Positions 16,326 to 24,609 are shown, counted from the first letter of the stretch. The stretch: 64,000 nt of DNA from Thermobispora bispora DSM 43833 (GCF_000092645.1 NC_014165.1:124001-188000), one strand, 5' to 3'. Notes: generated by a model not told the origin, from the sequence alone. Program-made: numbers and translations.

Positions 16326-16889
16326 ATGAGCGTTCGGGAGTGGGAAGGTCTCCAGATCCCCACGGCCGGCGACTTCGTGCTCGATCAGGCCCACACCCGG
16401 GTCGGCTTCGTCGTCAGGCACATGATGGTGAGCAAGGTCCGCGGGCACTTCGGCGAGTTCGAGGGCAAGATCGTCATCGCCGAGAACCCGCTCGAGTCCA
16501 GCGTCGAGGCCGTCATCAAGGCCGCGAGCATCGACACCGGGGTCGCCGACCGCGACGCTCACCTCAGGAGCGACGACTTCCTCTCGGCCGACAAGTTCCC
16601 GGAGATCACCTTCCGGAGCAAGCGGATCGCCGAGCACTCCGGCAACGAGTTCAAGGTCGTCGGTGACCTCACCATCCGGGACGTGACCAAGGAGGTCACC
16701 CTCGACGTCGAGTTCGGCGGCGCCGCCACCAACCCGTGGGGCAAGCACATCTTCGGCTTCTCGGCCAAGACCGAGATCGACCGCGAGGACTTCGGCCTCA
16801 CCTGGAACCAGGCGCTCGAGACCGGTGGCGTACTGGTCGGCAAGAAGGTCACCATCGAGATCGAGGGCGAGGCCGTCCGCGCCGAGTGA
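16326..16889 (+). CDS. YceI-family lipocalin-like protein
   Basis: 187 residues from the ATG at 16326, 5 nt after GGAGGG. Full-length YceI domain: LDQAHTRVGFVVRHMMVSKV, the SIDTGVADRDAHLRSDDFL core motif, FPEITFRSKRI, then GDLTIRDVTKEVTLDVEF. The family forms a beta barrel that binds isoprenoid-like lipids, and is often stress- or acid-induced. There is no signal peptide, so this member should be cytoplasmic. It is monocistronic, with the terminator at 16963-16990. Confidence 0.92.
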   Translation: MSVREWEGLQIPTAGDFVLDQAHTRVGFVVRHMMVSKVRGHFGEFEGKIVIAENPLESSVEAVIKAASIDTGVADRDAHLRSDDFLSADKFPEITFRSKRIAEHSGNEFKVVGDLTIRDVTKEVTLDVEFGGAATNPWGKHIFGFSAKTEIDREDFGLTWNQALETGGVLVGKKVTIEIEGEAVRAE

Positions 16890-16922
16890 GTATCCACTGA
16901 ATCCACAGCCGACGCACAGCCG

Positions 16923-16943
16923 TTGTCCACAGCCTGTGGACGA
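16923..16943. promoter_or_regulatory. Pair of facing DnaA-box-like sites
   Basis: TTGTCCACA (the actinobacterial DnaA-box consensus) followed directly by its near mirror, together a TCCACAG-C-CTGTGGA palindrome. It lies between the yceI stop and its terminator. No replication genes are near, so it is an isolated site. Confidence 0.4.
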
Positions 16944-16962
16944 TGGCTGTGTATGATCAACT

Positions 16963-16990
16963 TGACGGGGCCGGGAGCCCGGCCCCGTCA
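16963..16990 (+). terminator. Terminator of yceI-like gene
   Basis: Arms TGACGGGGCCGG and CCGGCCCCGTCA, perfect 12 bp stem with a four-base loop. Confidence 0.85.
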
Positions 16991-17154
16991 TGAACCGTTC
17001 AAGATCTCCGATCGCACGCCTTATCCTGTTTTCCAGCGCTCGGCCACCGCGTCCGGGCCGGACGTACGGCTCGGCTGCCCGGGTGGTGCGCCATACCGGG
17101 GCTCCGCTTTGCCGCGTTGCACGATCGCCGGTACGCTGTGCTGAGCAAACTCCA

Positions 17155-17245
17155 GGAGGCTTCGCCTAGTCCGGTCTATGGCGCCGCACTGCTAATGCGG
17201 TTGGGGCTAATTCGCCCCTCCCGGGTTCAAATCCCGGAGCCTCCG
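17155..17245 (+). tRNA. tRNA-Ser (anticodon GCU)
   Basis: Acceptor GGAGGCT pairs with AGCCTCC and the discriminator is G. The anticodon stem CCGCA/TGCGG frames the loop CTGCTAA with anticodon GCT at 17191-17193. The long variable arm (GGGGC/GCCCC) is typical of serine tRNAs. The T arm is CCGGGTTCAAATCCCGG. CCA is not encoded. Confidence 0.96.
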
Positions 17246-17252
17246 CTCGGGC

Positions 17253-17290
17253 GAAACGCCCTCTCCTCGATCGTCAGGAGAGGGCGTTTC
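17253..17290 (+). terminator. Terminator of tRNA-Ser
   Basis: Perfect 15 bp stem (GAAACGCCCTCTCCT with its complement) and an 8 nt loop, 8 nt after the tRNA. Confidence 0.9.
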
Positions 17291-17374
17291 CGGTTTCCGG
17301 GGATCCGCCGGGACATTGACGGGCCATCCTGAGGCTCATGCCACACCCGGCCGGATGTCTCGCCCAGCAGCCGA

Positions 17375-18022
17375 TCACCGCCCGGCAGCCACGTTGGATT
17401 CACCGTCCGGCGGGCGATCACCGCCTGGCGGCCACGTTCGATCCGTATGCGGCATCGGCCTACTGTGCACGCCGAGCCGCATGCGAGCTCCGGCAGGTGC
17501 GGCTGCGGCTCGGCCCGGCGCTGGAACCCGTAGGCCGTCATCCCCCGGTGCTCGATCTTTCTTGACGAGGGCCCACCCCGGCTCGCGGGTGTAGTAGTCG
17601 ACCAGGCGGGGGTACGGGCCGGTGCCGCGCCGTACCCATAGCCGGCCGAGCCGGTGGGTGTGGTCGAGCGCCCACCACGCCATGAGCCGGCCGATCCGCT
17701 GCCCGTAGTAGCAGGGGTGCGTGAACGCGGTGGCCAGGAACAGCGACGGCTCGTTGCGTTCGGCCTCCTCCGGCCAGAGCGGTTCCGGGGTGTGGTCGTA
17801 GCCGCTCACCACCCCGGCGATACAGCCGGTGCCTTCGTCGACCGCGACCCGAACGGGGGCCGTGCCGCCGGCCTGGCCGGCGAGCGCCGCGGCCTTGGCG
17901 TGCGCGTTGTCCCAGTCCGGCATGGATCGGTCGCGCATCCACTCGGCGCGGGCGCGGATGAGTGCTTCGATCTCCGGCCGGTCGCCGGTCGCATGCTCAG
18001 CATGGGGCCTCGCCAGGGTCAA
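17375..18022 (-). CDS. GNAT-family N-acetyltransferase, probably frameshifted at the C-terminus
   Basis: The core is a typical actinobacterial GNAT: EIEALIRARAEWMRDRSMPDW, SLFLATAFTHPCYYGQRIG, AWWALDHTHRLGRLWVRRGTG, YPRLVDYYTREPGWALVKK. The acetyl-CoA loop and the RRGTGPYPRLVxYY motif are intact. Just after LVKKDR the frame leaves the family: the normal end (MTAYGFQRR) sits in another minus frame beyond a CCCCC run at 17542-17546, one base too long. The N-terminus is also unclear. A TTG at 18022 gives TLARPHAEH..., while a neighbouring frame offers ML(S)MRPAT, the usual kind of start, near a CGACCGG duplication. The gene is probably damaged or misassembled. Confidence 0.65.
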   Translation of the reverse strand: MTLARPHAEHATGDRPEIEALIRARAEWMRDRSMPDWDNAHAKAAALAGQAGGTAPVRVAVDEGTGCIAGVVSGYDHTPEPLWPEEAERNEPSLFLATAFTHPCYYGQRIGRLMAWWALDHTHRLGRLWVRRGTGPYPRLVDYYTREPGWALVKKDRAPGDDGLRVPAPGRAAAAPAGARMRLGVHSRPMPHTDRTWPPGGDRPPDGESNVAAGR

Positions 18023-18152
18023 GGGCGGCGGGCGCGGCGCCGCTGAGCCATCCGTGTGCCGCCGATCCCAAGCCGCTGGGCGCGCATGGCCGATGCCGCG
18101 GCACGCCTCAGCGGGACGCTCGAGCCGGCGCACCGGGCGTGCGCGGCGGAGT

Positions 18153-18362
18153 TCACGGTCGCTGAGCGAGGGCGGCCAGGCGCTCCTGCTCGGCGATGGC
18201 CCGGCACAGCTCGGCGAGGTCATCGCCATCCACGGTGCGCGCGGCACCGGCGGCCTCGGCGGCCGCGGTGAACGGCCGGATCCGGGTGGCCCACCATCGG
18301 CCGGCATCGGACCGCCAGATCCGCCAACCGGGTGCCACCGCCGCGGCCTCATCGTGAGTCAC
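18153..18362 (-). CDS. Small conserved actinobacterial protein (IWRSDAGRWWATR type)
   Basis: 69 residues from the GTG at 18362, 8 nt after GGGAGG. The sequence GWRIWRSDAGRWWATRIRPF followed by a short acidic helix is of the kind often encoded next to helix-turn-helix regulators in actinobacteria; function unknown. It is divergent from the HTH-TPR gene at 18512, 150 bp away, matching that habit. Confidence 0.75.
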   Translation of the reverse strand: MTHDEAAAVAPGWRIWRSDAGRWWATRIRPFTAAAEAAGAARTVDGDDLAELCRAIAEQERLAALAQRP

Positions 18363-18511
18363 GCGTCTGACCTCCCGATCGGATGCCTGTCGTCGTGCGC
18401 ACACGCGCTCGCCTGCGCATGCGGCCCCATGAAATCCGCCCGATGACCGCCCGCGGCAGAGGGCGCAGAGGGAAACTCGGGGAAGGTGCCCTTCGACCTC
18501 GACCGTCGGCC

Positions 18512-19750
18512 ATGGAAGACCTTCCCGCATGGGCGGACCGGATCCGGCGCGAGCGGCGTAACCGGGGCTGGTCCCAGAAGGAGCTGGCCAAGCGGCTCGC
18601 CGAGGTGGCCGCGAGGCTCGGCGTCCCCATGCCCGAACGCGCATCGCTCATCCGCTCGATCCGGAACTGGGAGGCGGGCCGCTGCCGGCCGCGGGACCCC
18701 TACCCGATGCTGCTGGCGCGCGTGCTCGGCCTCGGTGAGGAGGAATTGTTCGCCGGATCGTGGCAGCCGTACCGGCCGGCCCCGGGCGAGGTGCTCGACG
18801 GCCTGCTCCCCGAGGGCGACCCCGTGGGCGTGCTCCAGGCCGGGCGGCGGATCGGCCCGGGGATCGTGGCCCACCTCGCCGCCCGCGTGCACGGCCTGCG
18901 CCGCTCCGATGACGTGCTCGGCGGGGGTGACCTGATCGGCCCGGTGTTCCGGGAGCTCGGCGGCATCGTGCGGCTGTACCGGGAGGGCAGCCACGATGCG
19001 CGTACGGGCCGCGCGCTGCTCACCGTCATCGGCGAGTGCGCCCAGATCGCCGGCTGGGTCGCCAGCGACGCCGGTCGGCATGACACGGCGGCGCGGACCT
19101 ACCGGCTCGGCATCAGCGCCGCGCGCCAGGCCGGCGACCGCACGCTGGAGTCCCACCTGCTCGGCTCGCTGGGCTATCAGGAGGTCAACCGCGGCCGCCT
19201 GCGCGAGGGCACCGAGCTGACCCGGAGCGCGGTGCGAGTGCTCGACCGGCGCTCGCCCGCCCGCGCCCGGGCCCTGGCCTGGGACCGGCTGGCCTGGGCG
19301 CACGCCCGGACCGGGAACGCGCAAGCGGCCATGCGCGCCCTGGGCGAGGCCGGGGACGCGCTCGCCGGCGACGACGGCGGCGAGACGCCCGCCTACCTCT
19401 ATTGGGTGAACCCCGCGGAGCTGCAGATCATGGAGGCCCGGGTGTACACCGAGCTCCGCAGGCCGCTGCGTGCCGTGCCGCTGCTGACCGAGGTGCTCGA
19501 CCGGTACGACTCCACGCACGCCCGTGAGCTCGGGCTCTACCTCTCCTGGCTGGCCGTCGCCCTCGTGGACGCCAACGAACCGGAGGAGGCGGCGCGCACC
19601 GCCCGGCGGATGCTCGAGGTCTCCGCCGGGGTGGCGAGCGCGCGGACCGCCGAACGTGCCCGGGTGGTCCTCCGCCGTCTGCAGCCCTACCGGGACCTGC
19701 CCGAGGTGCGGGACGTGCTCTCCGTCGCCGGGGACGCTCTTCAGGGCTGA
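18512..19750 (+). CDS. HTH (XRE-type) regulator with TPR-like C-terminal domain
   Basis: 412 residues from the ATG at 18512 (MEDLPAWADRIRRERRNRGW); the frame is open further upstream but lacks a start context. Residues 5-75 form an XRE helix-turn-helix (WSQKELAKRLAEVA, RSIRNWEAGRCRPRDPYP). The remainder is helical repeats with TPR-like spacing (AARTYRLGISAARQAGDRTL, LAWDRLAWAHARTGNAQAAM, LGLYLSWLAVALVDANEPEE). Such proteins are common in Streptomyces and relatives and may sense peptides or partner proteins. Probably works with the small divergent gene. Confidence 0.88.
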   Translation: MEDLPAWADRIRRERRNRGWSQKELAKRLAEVAARLGVPMPERASLIRSIRNWEAGRCRPRDPYPMLLARVLGLGEEELFAGSWQPYRPAPGEVLDGLLPEGDPVGVLQAGRRIGPGIVAHLAARVHGLRRSDDVLGGGDLIGPVFRELGGIVRLYREGSHDARTGRALLTVIGECAQIAGWVASDAGRHDTAARTYRLGISAARQAGDRTLESHLLGSLGYQEVNRGRLREGTELTRSAVRVLDRRSPARARALAWDRLAWAHARTGNAQAAMRALGEAGDALAGDDGGETPAYLYWVNPAELQIMEARVYTELRRPLRAVPLLTEVLDRYDSTHARELGLYLSWLAVALVDANEPEEAARTARRMLEVSAGVASARTAERARVVLRRLQPYRDLPEVRDVLSVAGDALQG

Positions 19751-19947
19751 GCCGTACGGCGAGGCTGAGCCGTGCGGCGCCGCCGGGGCGTGCCGGGACC
19801 GGGGCGGCCGGGTGCGGTCGGCCGCGGGCGGATCGCGGTGGCCGCCGTTCGGGCCGGGCCGGTGAGAAGGAGCCGGGTGCCGGCAGGAGCCTGGGCGGCG
19901 CGCTCGGCGGGCTGGCGCGGCCGGGGTATCCGAATTATGTTCTGGTC

Positions 19948-20406
19948 ATGCGGATCTTCAAGAGCCTCGACGAGATGAAGGCGGCCAAGGGAGAGCACCT
20001 CGGGTACAGCGACTGGCGGCAGATCACCCAAGAACAGGTGAACCTGTTCGCCGACGCGACCGACGACCACCAGTGGATCCACGTCGACGTCGAACGGGCC
20101 AAGGAGGGCCCCTTCGGCGGCACGATCGCCCACGGCTACCTGTCGCTCTCGCTGCTGCCCTCGCTCGTCAAGGAGATCTACCGGGTCGAGGGCCTGCGCA
20201 TGGGGATCAACTACGGGCTGAACAGGGTCCGCTTCCCGAGGCCGGTGCCGGTGGGCTCCCGGGTGCGGGCGGGTGCGGAGATCCTCGACGTGAAGGACAC
20301 CCAGAACGGCACCCTCACCGCCCTCAAGGTCACCCTGTTCGTCGAGGGCGACGAGAAGCCCGCCTGTGTCGCCGAGACCCTGTCGCTGCTCGTCCCGCAG
20401 ACCTGA
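19948..20406 (+). CDS. MaoC-family (R)-enoyl-CoA hydratase-like protein
   Basis: 152 residues, single hot-dog domain. The hydratase motif is complete: FADATDDHQWIHVD (catalytic Asp and His) and GPFGGTIAHGYLSLSL. The N-terminus MRIFKSLDEMKAAKGEHLGY matches MaoC proteins that hydrate enoyl-CoA in beta-oxidation or polyester supply. Monocistronic; upstream A/T-rich GAATTATGTT just before the start may be the -10 of a short-leader transcript. Confidence 0.92.
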   Translation: MRIFKSLDEMKAAKGEHLGYSDWRQITQEQVNLFADATDDHQWIHVDVERAKEGPFGGTIAHGYLSLSLLPSLVKEIYRVEGLRMGINYGLNRVRFPRPVPVGSRVRAGAEILDVKDTQNGTLTALKVTLFVEGDEKPACVAETLSLLVPQT

Positions 20407-20665
20407 GCGCGGCAGCCGTACCGGCTTCCCATCCCGGCACCGGGTCCAGCGGCCGGCGCGTATGAGGGTGGCCGGGGTGGGACGACGCCGATGAGCGCCG
20501 CGTTGGGGGTGTGCGTCCGCCGGCGGCGGCCCGCGCGCTGCTCCGGCTCATCGCCCATGTCACCGGGGCGTGGACACCGCCGAGGCTCCGCGGCGCGCAG
20601 TGGGCAAAACGTGGCACAAGCCGGTGTCCAGGGTCTGGTACAGTTACCACTGTCGTGAATCACCG

Positions 20666-20738
20666 GCGGCCGTAGCTCAATGGATAGAGCATCTGACTAC
20701 GGATCAGAAGGTTAGGGGTTCGAGTCCTCTCGGCCGCG
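20666..20738 (+). tRNA. tRNA-Arg (anticodon ACG)
   Basis: Acceptor GCGGCCG/CGGCCGC, anticodon stem TCTGA/TCAGA with loop CTACGGA (ACG at 20699-20701) and T arm AGGGGTTCGAGTCCTCT. CCA is incomplete in the genome. The 3' half is duplicated at 22546-22589 and partly at 20902-20921, marking it as an integration target. Confidence 0.96.
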
Positions 20739-20747
20739 CATCTACGG

Positions 20748-20786
20748 AAAGGCCCGTGACCAGGGGAAACCTGGAAGCGGGCCTTT
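20748..20786 (+). terminator. Terminator of tRNA-Arg
   Basis: Arms AAAGGCCCG and CGGGCCTTT around a loop that itself contains a CCAGG/CCTGG hairpin. Confidence 0.8.
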
Positions 20787-20901
20787 GTGCTTCCTAGATC
20801 ATCCGGATCTTTTGCTAACACCGTTGCTAACAAGGGCGGCGCTGCGCGCCGCCTGGTGTTGCCCTACGCCCGTCCGGCGGCTAGGCATGCGGCCCTGGGG
20901 G

Positions 20902-20921
20902 TCGAGTCCTCTCGGCCGCGC
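20902..20921 (+). repeat. Partial att copy: last 20 nt of tRNA-Arg
   Basis: Identical to the tRNA 3' end (TCGAGTCCTCTCGGCCGCGC). The T-loop just before it has lost one T, so this copy is only a scar. Confidence 0.8.
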
Positions 20922-20927
20922 CAGCTC

Positions 20928-20960
20928 AAAGGCCCATTCCGATCATGGAGTGGGCCTTTT
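20928..20960 (+). terminator. Terminator after the partial att copy
   Basis: AAAGGCCCATTCC and GGAGTGGGCCTTT pair with one mismatch. It closely resembles the hairpin at 22598-22625, supporting descent of both copies from tRNA-terminator units. Confidence 0.75.
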
Positions 20961-21296
20961 GATCTTCGTACAGCGGTGAAGTACAGCAATCGCCTGACAC
21001 GAACGCTCGCGAGGCCGAAGGGCCACGGGCTGAGGGCGAGCAGGCGAACGACCGCGACAGGTACGGCCCTTAGCGCAGCGCTACTACGCAAGGCGCCGAC
21101 CGGCTATAGGACCGGTCCCAGGCTCAGGCGCTGCTGAGCTCCCCTGAAGCGTGTCGCCCCAGGTTCTGCCGCCAGCACGGCCACCGCCACGCCGTTCGCG
21201 AGCATCCACCGGCGCACCGGTCATGCCGGCATTGCCGGCACCGACCACCTGGAGAACCGGGAAACCGGCGCTCGTGGCCGCGAACGCAACTCGGCT

Positions 21297-22175
21297 TCAG
21301 GTGTTCTTGTCGTCCGGTGGAATCGGTTCGTTCTGCCGGCGGACGTACGCCAGCAGATCAGCCTCGTCGATGACCTCGTCGGCGGGCGGAGCGGTGACGA
21401 CGAGGTGGAATCCCCAGCCGGTGTAGCGCGTGTCGCTGCGCTTGACCAGTGCCTTCTTGCCTTCCCCCGCGGTGTCCGTGGTGATCAAACGGGTGGGCAG
21501 GCCGGTGCGGTCGGTCCACAGCCGCCACGCGATGGTCCCCTTGCTCTTCTTCCCGATGGGCCGGCCCGTGGTCCAGGAGACGATGGCGTTCTTGGAGATC
21601 TTGCTCAGCTCCCGGTAGCTCATCGTGCCCCGATAGAGGAACCCGCCGGAGACCCGCGTGCTCGTCGAGCGCTTCAGCACGGCCGTCAGCATGGACGGGT
21701 CGTACACGTTGATCGGCTGCAGCCCGGCGTCCTGGGCCATGTCGCGGTTCATGGCGCCCAGGTGGTTCTTCGGGAACCGGATCCACTTCTTGCCGGCCGG
21801 CACCGGTCCGGGGTACTGGTCGCGGCCGACGTACACGTCCTTGCCGAGGCGGATCACCCGATGGGCGTCCGGCTTCGCGGCGGTGGAATCGGCCTTCCGA
21901 GGCAGGTCCCACCAGGTGAACCGCACGGCCACCGGGCCGGACGGGCCGAGCTGGAGCACCCCGCGGATCCTGACCCCGTTCCCGAAGGTCTTCGACCACT
22001 CGTCCAGGAAATAGCGGGTGGTCTCCACGACCCGGACGCCGTGCTTGGCTCGGAGCAGCCGCTTGACCGCGCGCACCGGGCGGGGAGCGTCCGCCTGCGC
22101 GGTGGCGGGATTCACCGTGATCATGGACGTGATCAGCACGGTGACCGCCAGGGCGGCCCATCGTCTGGTGGGCAT
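21297..22175 (-). CDS. Secreted hypothetical protein, LppX/LolA-like layout
   Basis: 292 residues from the ATG at 22175 (GGGAG just upstream). A signal peptide (MPTRRWAALAVTVLITSM) ends near TAQADA. The mature part alternates amphipathic beta strands (GVRIRGVLQLGPSGPVAVRF, WRLWTDRTGLPTRLITTD, WGFHLVVTAPP), a layout seen in LppX/LolA-type lipid-carrying proteins of actinobacteria. There is no lipobox cysteine. It is the only gene between the tRNA-Arg att copies and may be cargo of the lost element. The family assignment is a fold-level impression only. Confidence 0.65.
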   Translation of the reverse strand: MPTRRWAALAVTVLITSMITVNPATAQADAPRPVRAVKRLLRAKHGVRVVETTRYFLDEWSKTFGNGVRIRGVLQLGPSGPVAVRFTWWDLPRKADSTAAKPDAHRVIRLGKDVYVGRDQYPGPVPAGKKWIRFPKNHLGAMNRDMAQDAGLQPINVYDPSMLTAVLKRSTSTRVSGGFLYRGTMSYRELSKISKNAIVSWTTGRPIGKKSKGTIAWRLWTDRTGLPTRLITTDTAGEGKKALVKRSDTRYTGWGFHLVVTAPPADEVIDEADLLAYVRRQNEPIPPDDKNT

Positions 22176-22545
22176 GTGCTCCCGCCTTCCCGACCAGCGC
22201 CTACGCGCATGCACGACAACCAAGCGGCTGAGCGCGGCGACGACACTTTACTCGATAGGAATCTACCTGGTCATGGTCGCCTCAATACGGTCGACGGGGA
22301 TACGGGCATTGGCCACGGTCCACTCGGACACCGGATAACAAGGGGTACTTGAGGCAATGAAGATCCTCCGATGACGACGATAACCGGCGGCCCAACCGAG
22401 CCTCTCCATCTGTTGATCTTGCTAACGCAGGTGCTAACAACAACCCTGGACGACCACGGACAGCTGTGGAACCTCCGAGGCCGGTCACCTCTTTTGAGCA
22501 GGCGTTTATGTCAGCCGTAGACGTCTGTGGACATTAGTGATCCTG

Positions 22546-22589
22546 CTACGGATCAGAAGGTTAGGGGTTCGAGTCCTCTCGGCCGCGCA
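22546..22589 (+). repeat. att copy: 44 nt exact duplicate of the tRNA-Arg 3' half
   Basis: Runs from the anticodon loop (CTACGGATCAG...) through the T arm to the acceptor end (CGGCCGCGCA). It is the distal attachment site of the element. The half-tRNA cannot fold into a full tRNA. Confidence 0.88.
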
Positions 22590-22597
22590 GCTCAATG

Positions 22598-22625
22598 GCC
22601 CACTCCAATCACGGAGTGGGCTTTT
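22598..22625 (+). terminator. Terminator after the distal att copy
   Basis: GCCCACTCC and GGAGTGGGC with a 6 nt loop and a TTTTT tail. The best T-tailed terminator in the window. Confidence 0.85.
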
Positions 22626-22859
22626 TGGTTTTCCGGTCTCCCCCACGAAGCACGGCTGTCGTGCGGTCGGTTGGCCGCGAAGCGCGACGGCGTACCCCGC
22701 CTGGGCTGCAGCTTGCCTCCGTCCACACGAAGCCGATCGCGCGTCGCAGGCGATCCGGGCACTGCTCCGCCTTTGCAGGTCTCCGGTCAATAGGGACCCA
22801 CAGAGAGGTCGGAGCCGTCCGCGGCCTGGAAGCCCTCCGTGTCACACACGGAAAGGCGG

Positions 22860-24044
22860 TCAGGACGACGCCCGGCGGGGGATCAGCGGCACGGCCGCGA
22901 GCAGGAGCACACCACCGGCCAGCGGGATGGCCGCGGGTCCCCATCCATCGAGGAGAATCCCGCCCATCGCCCCACCCAAGGAAGCGCCCGTGAACAACGC
23001 GGCAGTGGCGAGCGCCATCGCCTCGGCGGCGGCGCCGCGGGCGAAGCCGTACATCATCGACTGCAGCGGCGGGTTGATCGCCCAGGCGGCGAGCGCGAGC
23101 AGCACGACCACCACGCCGAGCACCGCCGATGGCACGCCCCCGGCCATCGTCAGCGCCGCGGCGGCCCACAACGTCACCCCGTAACCGGCCAGCGCCGCCA
23201 CCAGCGTCCGGTAGGGCCCCCACCGGTCGGCCCCGCGCCCGCCGAGCCAGGCGGCGGCCGTGCCGGCCACGCCGTACAGGGTGAACAACGCGGTCATCTG
23301 CTGGTGGCCGACACCGCCGGCCTCGCGGAGCACCGGAAAGAGATAGGTGAGCATCATCATGCCGCCGATCCCGCTCACCACCGTGGCGGCGAGCAGCCGC
23401 GCCACCGCCGGTACGGCCAGCGGGGCGAGGCGGCGCCGCAGACCGAGCGAGGGCGGCGCCGGCACGAAGGGCACCCCGGCGGCCCCGGCCAGGGACACCG
23501 CGCCGAGCAGGGCGACGAACACCATCGTCGACCGCCACCCGTACTCCCCGCCGAGCCAGGTGCCGGCCGGGACGCCGGCGACGAGCGCCACGGTGAGCCC
23601 GCCGGTGACCAAGGCCAGGTACCGGCCACGCCGCTCCTCCGGCGCGACCTCCGCGGCGATCGCCACCGCCGCCGGGGTGCACGCCGCGGCCGCCAGCCCG
23701 GCAAGGACCCGCAGCACCAGCAGCACCCCGAACGACGAGACCACCGCCGCGGCCGCGTTGACCACGGTGAACGCGGCCAGGCCCCAGGTCAGCACCCGGC
23801 GGCGCGGCATCCCGCCGGTCAGCGCGGCGACCAGCACGGTGCCGCACCCGTAGGCGACGGCGTACGCGGTGACCAGCTGCCCCGCGGCCGCCTCGCTCAC
23901 CCGCAGGCCTGCGGCGAGGGCGGGCAGGATCCCGGCGATCACCATGTCGCCGGTGCCCGCGGCGAACGACGCCCCGGCCAGCGGGAGCACCCGGAGCAGC
24001 GACGCGGCGCCGCCGGCCGCGGACCGGGTCCCGACCGCCGTCAT
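22860..24044 (-). CDS. MFS drug-efflux-type transporter
   Basis: 394 residues with about 12 membrane helices. The loop after helix 2 and the segment TGDMVIAGILPALAAGLRVS fit the DHA1 (AraJ/CmlA/Bcr) proton-antiport pumps. The signature GVPAGTWLGGEYGWRSTMVF (motif C/D region) is intact. The ATG at 24044 overlaps the stop of the MerR gene as ATGA, so translation is coupled. The regulator-pump operon suggests export of a compound sensed by the MerR protein. Confidence 0.9.
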   Translation of the reverse strand: MTAVGTRSAAGGAASLLRVLPLAGASFAAGTGDMVIAGILPALAAGLRVSEAAAGQLVTAYAVAYGCGTVLVAALTGGMPRRRVLTWGLAAFTVVNAAAAVVSSFGVLLVLRVLAGLAAAACTPAAVAIAAEVAPEERRGRYLALVTGGLTVALVAGVPAGTWLGGEYGWRSTMVFVALLGAVSLAGAAGVPFVPAPPSLGLRRRLAPLAVPAVARLLAATVVSGIGGMMMLTYLFPVLREAGGVGHQQMTALFTLYGVAGTAAAWLGGRGADRWGPYRTLVAALAGYGVTLWAAAALTMAGGVPSAVLGVVVVLLALAAWAINPPLQSMMYGFARGAAAEAMALATAALFTGASLGGAMGGILLDGWGPAAIPLAGGVLLLAAVPLIPRRASS

Positions 24045-24424
24045 CGGACGGCCTCGCCGTTCTCGATCGCCCGCCGGATCTCCTCGCCGTGCCGGGCCAG
24101 CCGGTCCCGCAGCCGCTGCAGCCGGCTGATGCGCTCGTCGAGGCTGCGCAGCCGGGCCTCCACCGTGGTCAGCTCCGCGGCGCAGCGCGGGGTCTCCTCG
24201 AGCGGCCGGTCGAGGCAGCCCTTCTCCAGGTAGCCGCGGATGTCCTCGGTGGTGAGGCCGATGGCGAGCAGGTCCCGGATGTTCCGGGCGTGGATCAGGT
24301 CGAGCTCGTCGTACTCCCGGTAGCCGTTTGCGGCACGGGCAGGGGCGAGCAGGCCCACCTGCTCGTAGTAGCGCAGCGCTCTGGTGCTGACCCCGGCGCG
24401 CCGGGCCAGCTCCCCGATCTGCAT
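24041..24424 (-). CDS. MerR-family transcriptional regulator
   Basis: 127 residues from the ATG at 24424, 6 nt after AAGGAG. N-terminal winged helix MQIGELARRAGVSTRALRYY, then EQVGLLAPARAANGYREYDE and a dimerisation coiled coil (LTTVEARLRSLDERISRLQR). There are no clustered metal-binding cysteines (only the pair in the CLDRP and RCAAEL segments), so an organic ligand is more likely than a metal. First gene of the operon with the MFS pump; the operator is at 24456-24479. Confidence 0.9.
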   Translation of the reverse strand: MQIGELARRAGVSTRALRYYEQVGLLAPARAANGYREYDELDLIHARNIRDLLAIGLTTEDIRGYLEKGCLDRPLEETPRCAAELTTVEARLRSLDERISRLQRLRDRLARHGEEIRRAIENGEAVR

Positions 24425-24455
24425 GGTCAGCTCCTTCAGCATGGCCGGACGGTAA

Positions 24456-24479
24456 GACCTTGACGCCCGTGTCAAGGTC
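24456..24479 (-). promoter_or_regulatory. MerR operator palindrome
   Basis: Perfect dyad GACCTTGAC - 6 nt - GTCAAGGTC, centred 43 bp before the merR start. It contains a TTGACA -35 reading toward the gene, the usual position of a MerR-type activator site. Confidence 0.75.
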
Positions 24480-24609
24480 AAGCGCCGGGGCCTCACCGCT
24501 TCGCCGTACGGCCCGCCGCCTCGCCATCCGCCCCCCGCCGGCCGGCCGTACCGCACGCCGCGTCGCCGTACCGCACGCCGCCTGGCCGTACGGCCGGCCG
24601 TGCGGGTGC

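Larger units (their letters stand above)
20741..22589. mobile_element. Remnant of a tRNA-Arg-targeting integrative element (two tandem att scars)
   Basis: The 44 nt 3' end of the tRNA (20697-20740) is repeated exactly at 22546-22589, and its last 20 nt again at 20902-20921. Each copy is followed by its own hairpin terminator with related arms. Near the copies lie paired TGCTAAC elements (20812-20819 with 20824-20831, and 22419-22426 with 22432-22438) that look like integrase arm sites. No integrase, excisionase or replication gene remains. The only gene inside is the secreted protein at 21297-22175. This is best explained by successive integrations at the tRNA followed by loss of most cargo. 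Confidence 0.65.

Noticed and set aside
16923-16943. Chromosomal origin of replication
   Set aside because: Only one DnaA-box pair and no dnaA, dnaN, gyrB or parAB nearby.
18153-19750. Toxin-antitoxin pair made of the small protein and the HTH-TPR regulator
   Set aside because: The genes are divergent, not overlapping, the regulator is far larger than an antitoxin, and no toxin fold is seen in the small protein.
22546-22589. A second tRNA-Arg gene
   Set aside because: Only the 3' half from the anticodon loop onward is present; acceptor 5' strand and D arm are absent.
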